Shown in pieces: positions 6,138-8,334 of a stretch of DNA of 8,334 nt. The DNA comes from Acidimicrobiia bacterium (GTDB taxonomy: Bacteria > Actinomycetota > Acidimicrobiia > Spongiisociales > JAENVV01), in NCBI GenBank assembly GCA_020352575.1, contig CP070681.1, forward strand, positions 93,627 to 101,960, in the 5' to 3' direction. Position 1 is the stretch's first letter; every line of letters begins with the position of its first letter. Below the pieces are notes generated by a model that was not told the origin of the DNA, did no database searches, and saw only the letters and a list, made by a program, of their open reading frames with translations. The position numbers were made by a program, and so were the translations under genes.

Positions 6138-7328
6138 ATGGCGCTCCACATGATGGACGACTACCCGCTCCTGCTGTCGACGCTGTACGACCGGTCGGCG
6201 TCGATCTTCGCCAACCGGGAGATCGTCTCCCTCGAAGCCGACGGGAGCCTCCACCGCACCACCTACGGCGCCACTGACGAGCGGGTGCGTCGCCTCGCGA
6301 CGGCCCTGGATGGGCTCGGCATCGCCAGGGGCGAGGTGATCGGCACCTTCGGCTGGAACACCCATCGCCACCACGAGCTCTACTGGGCGACGGCGAACAC
6401 GGGCCGGGTGTGCCACACCCTCAACATTCGGCTCTTCCCGGAGCAGCTCGAGTACATCATCAACCACGCCCAGGACCGGGCGATCTTCGTGGACATCGAC
6501 CTCGTCCCACTTCTCGAGCCAGTGGTCGACCAGGTGCCGGGTGTGGAGCACTGGATCGTGATGGGCGGGGACGCCTCGGCCACCTCGCTGCCCGGCGCGA
6601 TCTCGTACGAGGACCTCATTGCGGACGCTGCACCGCTCGGGGCGTGGCCGGCCGTCGACGAGCGGTCCCCGATGATGTTCTGTTACACGTCGGGCACCAC
6701 GGGCAACCCGAAGGGTGTGGCGTACACCCAGCGGTCGACGTACCTCCACACGGTGACGAACACCGGCACGCTGGAGATGAACCAGGCCGACAACCTCCTG
6801 CCCATCGTCCCCATGTTCCATGCTGCCGCGTGGGGCCTCCCGTTCATCGCCGTCTCGGTGGGTGCGAAGCTCACCTACCCGGGCCACGACCTGTCCGCCG
6901 AGGGCATCGTCCGGCTCTACAACGGCGAGCAAGTGACCTTCTCGGCGGGGGTGCCGACCGTGTTCCTCGGCATCCAGCAGTACCTCATGGACCATCCCGC
7001 CGAACGACTCGAGACCATCGAGACCCTCGTGTGCGGCGGGTCGGCCGTGCCCCGAGGCCTCATGAGGTGGTATGCCGAGGAGACCGGCATCTTCATCCGC
7101 CAGGCGTGGGGGATGACCGAGACGAACCCGGTGGCCTCGGTGGCGCTCATCCGTGACGACATGGCCGACTGGGACCTCGAACGCAAGCTCGACATCATGG
7201 AGACGGTTGGTGTCCCCATGCCGGGCCTCCGCATGAAGATCGTCGACGAGGACGGCTCCGAACTGCCCCACGACGGTGAGGCGTTCGGCCGCATCGTCGA
7301 AAAGCTCGAAGAAGTGAAGGTCATCTGA
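6138..7328 (+). CDS. Acyl-CoA ligase N-terminal part, C-terminal domain missing, fused to an EtfB-like tail
   Basis: A 396-residue frame of which about the first 380 residues are the large N-terminal domain of an AMP-forming acyl-CoA ligase (FadD-like). These enzymes activate fatty or other carboxylic acids as acyl-adenylates, then form CoA thioesters. The AMP-binding P-loop YTSGTTGNPKG is at 183-193 and QAWGMTETNP at 322-331; GVPMPGLRMKIVDEDG precedes the break. Relatives are usually about 540 residues. Here the frame stops before the TGD motif, the hinge and the small domain with the catalytic lysine, so a complete reaction is not expected. After HDGEAFG (378-384) the expected ligase continuation is replaced by RIVEKLEEVKVI, which resembles the end of EtfB, and the stop overlaps the etfA start. 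It is probably a deletion product or assembly join rather than a working ligase. The start follows a good ribosome binding site. Confidence 0.85.
   Translation: MALHMMDDYPLLLSTLYDRSASIFANREIVSLEADGSLHRTTYGATDERVRRLATALDGLGIARGEVIGTFGWNTHRHHELYWATANTGRVCHTLNIRLFPEQLEYIINHAQDRAIFVDIDLVPLLEPVVDQVPGVEHWIVMGGDASATSLPGAISYEDLIADAAPLGAWPAVDERSPMMFCYTSGTTGNPKGVAYTQRSTYLHTVTNTGTLEMNQADNLLPIVPMFHAAAWGLPFIAVSVGAKLTYPGHDLSAEGIVRLYNGEQVTFSAGVPTVFLGIQQYLMDHPAERLETIETLVCGGSAVPRGLMRWYAEETGIFIRQAWGMTETNPVASVALIRDDMADWDLERKLDIMETVGVPMPGLRMKIVDEDGSELPHDGEAFGRIVEKLEEVKVI
7290..7328 (+). pseudogene. etfB: Remnant of etfB (C-terminal codons only), in frame with the ligase
   Basis: The last 12 codons before the stop read RIVEKLEEVKVI. 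Many EtfB proteins end in a helix of the form xVxKLxxxxKVI, and etfB normally lies immediately before etfA, often overlapping it as here (TGATG). These codons are therefore probably all that remains of an etfB gene of about 780 bases. The exact boundary with the ligase cannot be placed more closely than about 7272-7292. The identification rests on a short sequence plus position, so it is inference. Confidence 0.55.
7316..7320 (+). promoter_or_regulatory. Ribosome binding site of etfA
   Basis: GAAGG lies seven bases before the ATG at 7328, inside the last codons of the upstream frame, and supports this start together with the TGATG stop/start overlap. Confidence 0.5.
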
Positions 7329-8275
7329 TGCCTTGGGTCTACATCGAAGCAGCAGGCGACGCCCCCGTGGCAGTCGGCCTCGAAGTCCTCACGAAGGCCC
7401 GGGCGCTCGGCGACCCGACCGTGGTGTACGTGGGTCCCGCCTCCGAGTCGGCGTTCGCCACGCTTGGCGAGTTCGGCGCCTCGAAGGTCTTCCACATCGA
7501 GCCCCCGGCAGATGCCCTCGCCGCCGCCCAGGTGGCCGCGACACTCGAGGGCCTCGTCGATGCCCACTCCCCGGACGTGCTCCTCGTCGGCATGACCTAC
7601 GACGCCCGTGACGTGGCGGGGCGCCTCTCGGCCCGCACCGGCGCCACGGTGCTGTCGAACGCGGTGGACGTGTCGCTCGACGGCGGTGTGTCGGCGGTCA
7701 ACGAGGTGTTCGGTGGCACGAAGCTCGTCACGACATCCGTGTCGGGTCCCGGTACGCCGATCGTGCTCGTACGGGCGAAGTCCTTTGCCGCCGAACCGTC
7801 TGGTGGCGGTGCCCCGAACGTGGAGTCGGTCTCCCTCGTCGATGCCGGCCACGCCGGTTCGGCCACGGTCACCGCCAGCCACGAACAGCAGGCCGAGGGC
7901 CCCCAGCTCGAGGACGCCGCCGTCGTCGTGGCCGGCGGCCGTGGCCTCGGCAAGGAGGAGTCGTTTGCCCTCGTCGAGGAACTCGCCGACGCCCTTGGTG
8001 CCGCCACCGGCGCCACCCGCGCAATCGTCGATGCCGGATGGGTCCCGTATGCGAAGCAGGTCGGGCAGACCGGCAAGACGGTGAAGCCCGACGTCTACAT
8101 CGCTGCCGGGATCTCCGGGGCGATGCAACACGTGGTCGGCATGAAGGACTCCGGGACGATCATTGCGATAAACAAGGATCCCGATGCACCGATCTTCTCG
8201 ATCTCGGATCTCGGGGTGGTCGGGGACGTGAGCAAGGTCCTGCCACAACTCATCGAGGCGCTGAACAACAGGTAA
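7328..8275 (+). CDS. etfA: Electron transfer flavoprotein alpha subunit
   Basis: A 315-residue EtfA of normal length. With EtfB it forms a soluble FAD-containing heterodimer that carries electrons from acyl-CoA dehydrogenases to the membrane ETF:quinone oxidoreductase. Residues 1 to about 190 form the N-terminal alpha/beta domain ([19 protein letters not shown]). The C-terminal FAD domain begins with [10 protein letters not shown] (199-208) and contains GQTGKTVKP, then the family signature [18 protein letters not shown], and ends with [20 protein letters not shown]. The start is supported by GAAGG seven bases upstream and by overlap with the preceding stop. A whole etfB is missing from its usual place just upstream, so this EtfA either has a partner encoded elsewhere or the locus is rearranged. 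The alpha subunit itself looks intact. Confidence 0.97.
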   Translation: MPWVYIEAAGDAPVAVGLEVLTKARALGDPTVVYVGPASESAFATLGEFGASKVFHIEPPADALAAAQVAATLEGLVDAHSPDVLLVGMTYDARDVAGRLSARTGATVLSNAVDVSLDGGVSAVNEVFGGTKLVTTSVSGPGTPIVLVRAKSFAAEPSGGGAPNVESVSLVDAGHAGSATVTASHEQQAEGPQLEDAAVVVAGGRGLGKEESFALVEELADALGAATGATRAIVDAGWVPYAKQVGQTGKTVKPDVYIAAGISGAMQHVVGMKDSGTIIAINKDPDAPIFSISDLGVVGDVSKVLPQLIEALNNR

Positions 8276-8282
8276 CCCGCCC

Positions 8283-8334
8283 TTGGCCTGGGATCCCGAG
8301 AGGTACCTGGCTTACGCCGACCTCCGGACGCGCC
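8283..8334 (+). CDS. Start of a trans-aconitate 2-methyltransferase-like gene, cut by the window edge
   Basis: Seven bases after the etfA stop, a TTG codon opens a frame reading (M)AWDPERYLAYADLRTR to the window end (17 codons). The pattern WDPxxYLxFxDxRxRP is the characteristic N-terminus of trans-aconitate 2-methyltransferase (Tam) and close SAM-dependent methyltransferases, which esterify trans-aconitate. The match is in the expected place at the very N-terminus. Only the beginning is visible; the SAM-binding motifs lie beyond the window, so the substrate is uncertain. The close spacing suggests co-transcription with etfA. No strong ribosome binding site is seen. Confidence 0.6.
   Translation, partial: MAWDPERYLAYADLRTR

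Noticed and set aside
5970..7271. Minus-strand open frame (433 codons) opposite the ligase gene
   Set aside because: Antisense to a frame with the AMP-binding P-loop and other ligase motifs; no motif of its own.
6917..8248. Minus-strand open frame (443 codons) opposite the ligase and etfA genes
   Set aside because: It spans two real genes in antisense and has no coherent domain.

Overview
High-GC, almost gapless bacterial DNA. The window looks actinobacterial, possibly Acidimicrobiia. That placement is an inference from base composition, GTG/TTG starts, start codons lying just downstream of TAnnnT -10 boxes without a Shine-Dalgarno (leaderless-type), 1-4 nt gene overlaps, and gene content (ETF, acyl-CoA ligase, SCO protein, SHOCT protein). 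No rRNA, tRNA, CRISPR array, insertion sequence or phage gene was seen. No stretch longer than about 90 bases lacks a gene.

Left part (1-2214, + strand): an ATP-grasp ligase of unknown substrate is followed by a small RecB/Cas4-like PD-(D/E)XK nuclease carrying the four cysteines of a 4Fe-4S cluster. The nuclease gene meets a glutamate dehydrogenase gene tail to tail, and the two stop codons share one CTAG.

Middle (2211-5440, - strand): read in its own direction, a tightly coupled three-gene copper/redox set comes first: an SCO1/SenC lipoprotein, a small cupredoxin-like lipoprotein, and a polytopic membrane protein with a secreted domain bearing a His-rich HDHRIHWM motif. These overlap as GTGA and ATGA. 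The glutamate dehydrogenase gene follows after 52 bases, with its own strong ribosome binding site. The trio probably serves extracytoplasmic copper handling, for example building a haem-copper oxidase.

Right part (5524-8334, + strand): an 83-base divergent promoter region separates the SCO gene from a bacterial PH-domain/SHOCT membrane protein. Next come an acyl-CoA ligase gene, etfA, and the first 17 codons of a trans-aconitate methyltransferase-like gene cut by the window edge.

The most notable point is that the acyl-CoA ligase is not whole. Its reading frame loses the C-terminal domain and ends in about 13 residues that look like the C-terminus of EtfB, directly before etfA. The parsimonious explanation is an in-frame deletion or assembly join that removed the end of the ligase gene and nearly all of etfB. 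Apart from this and the less familiar copper trio, the region reads as ordinary core metabolism.
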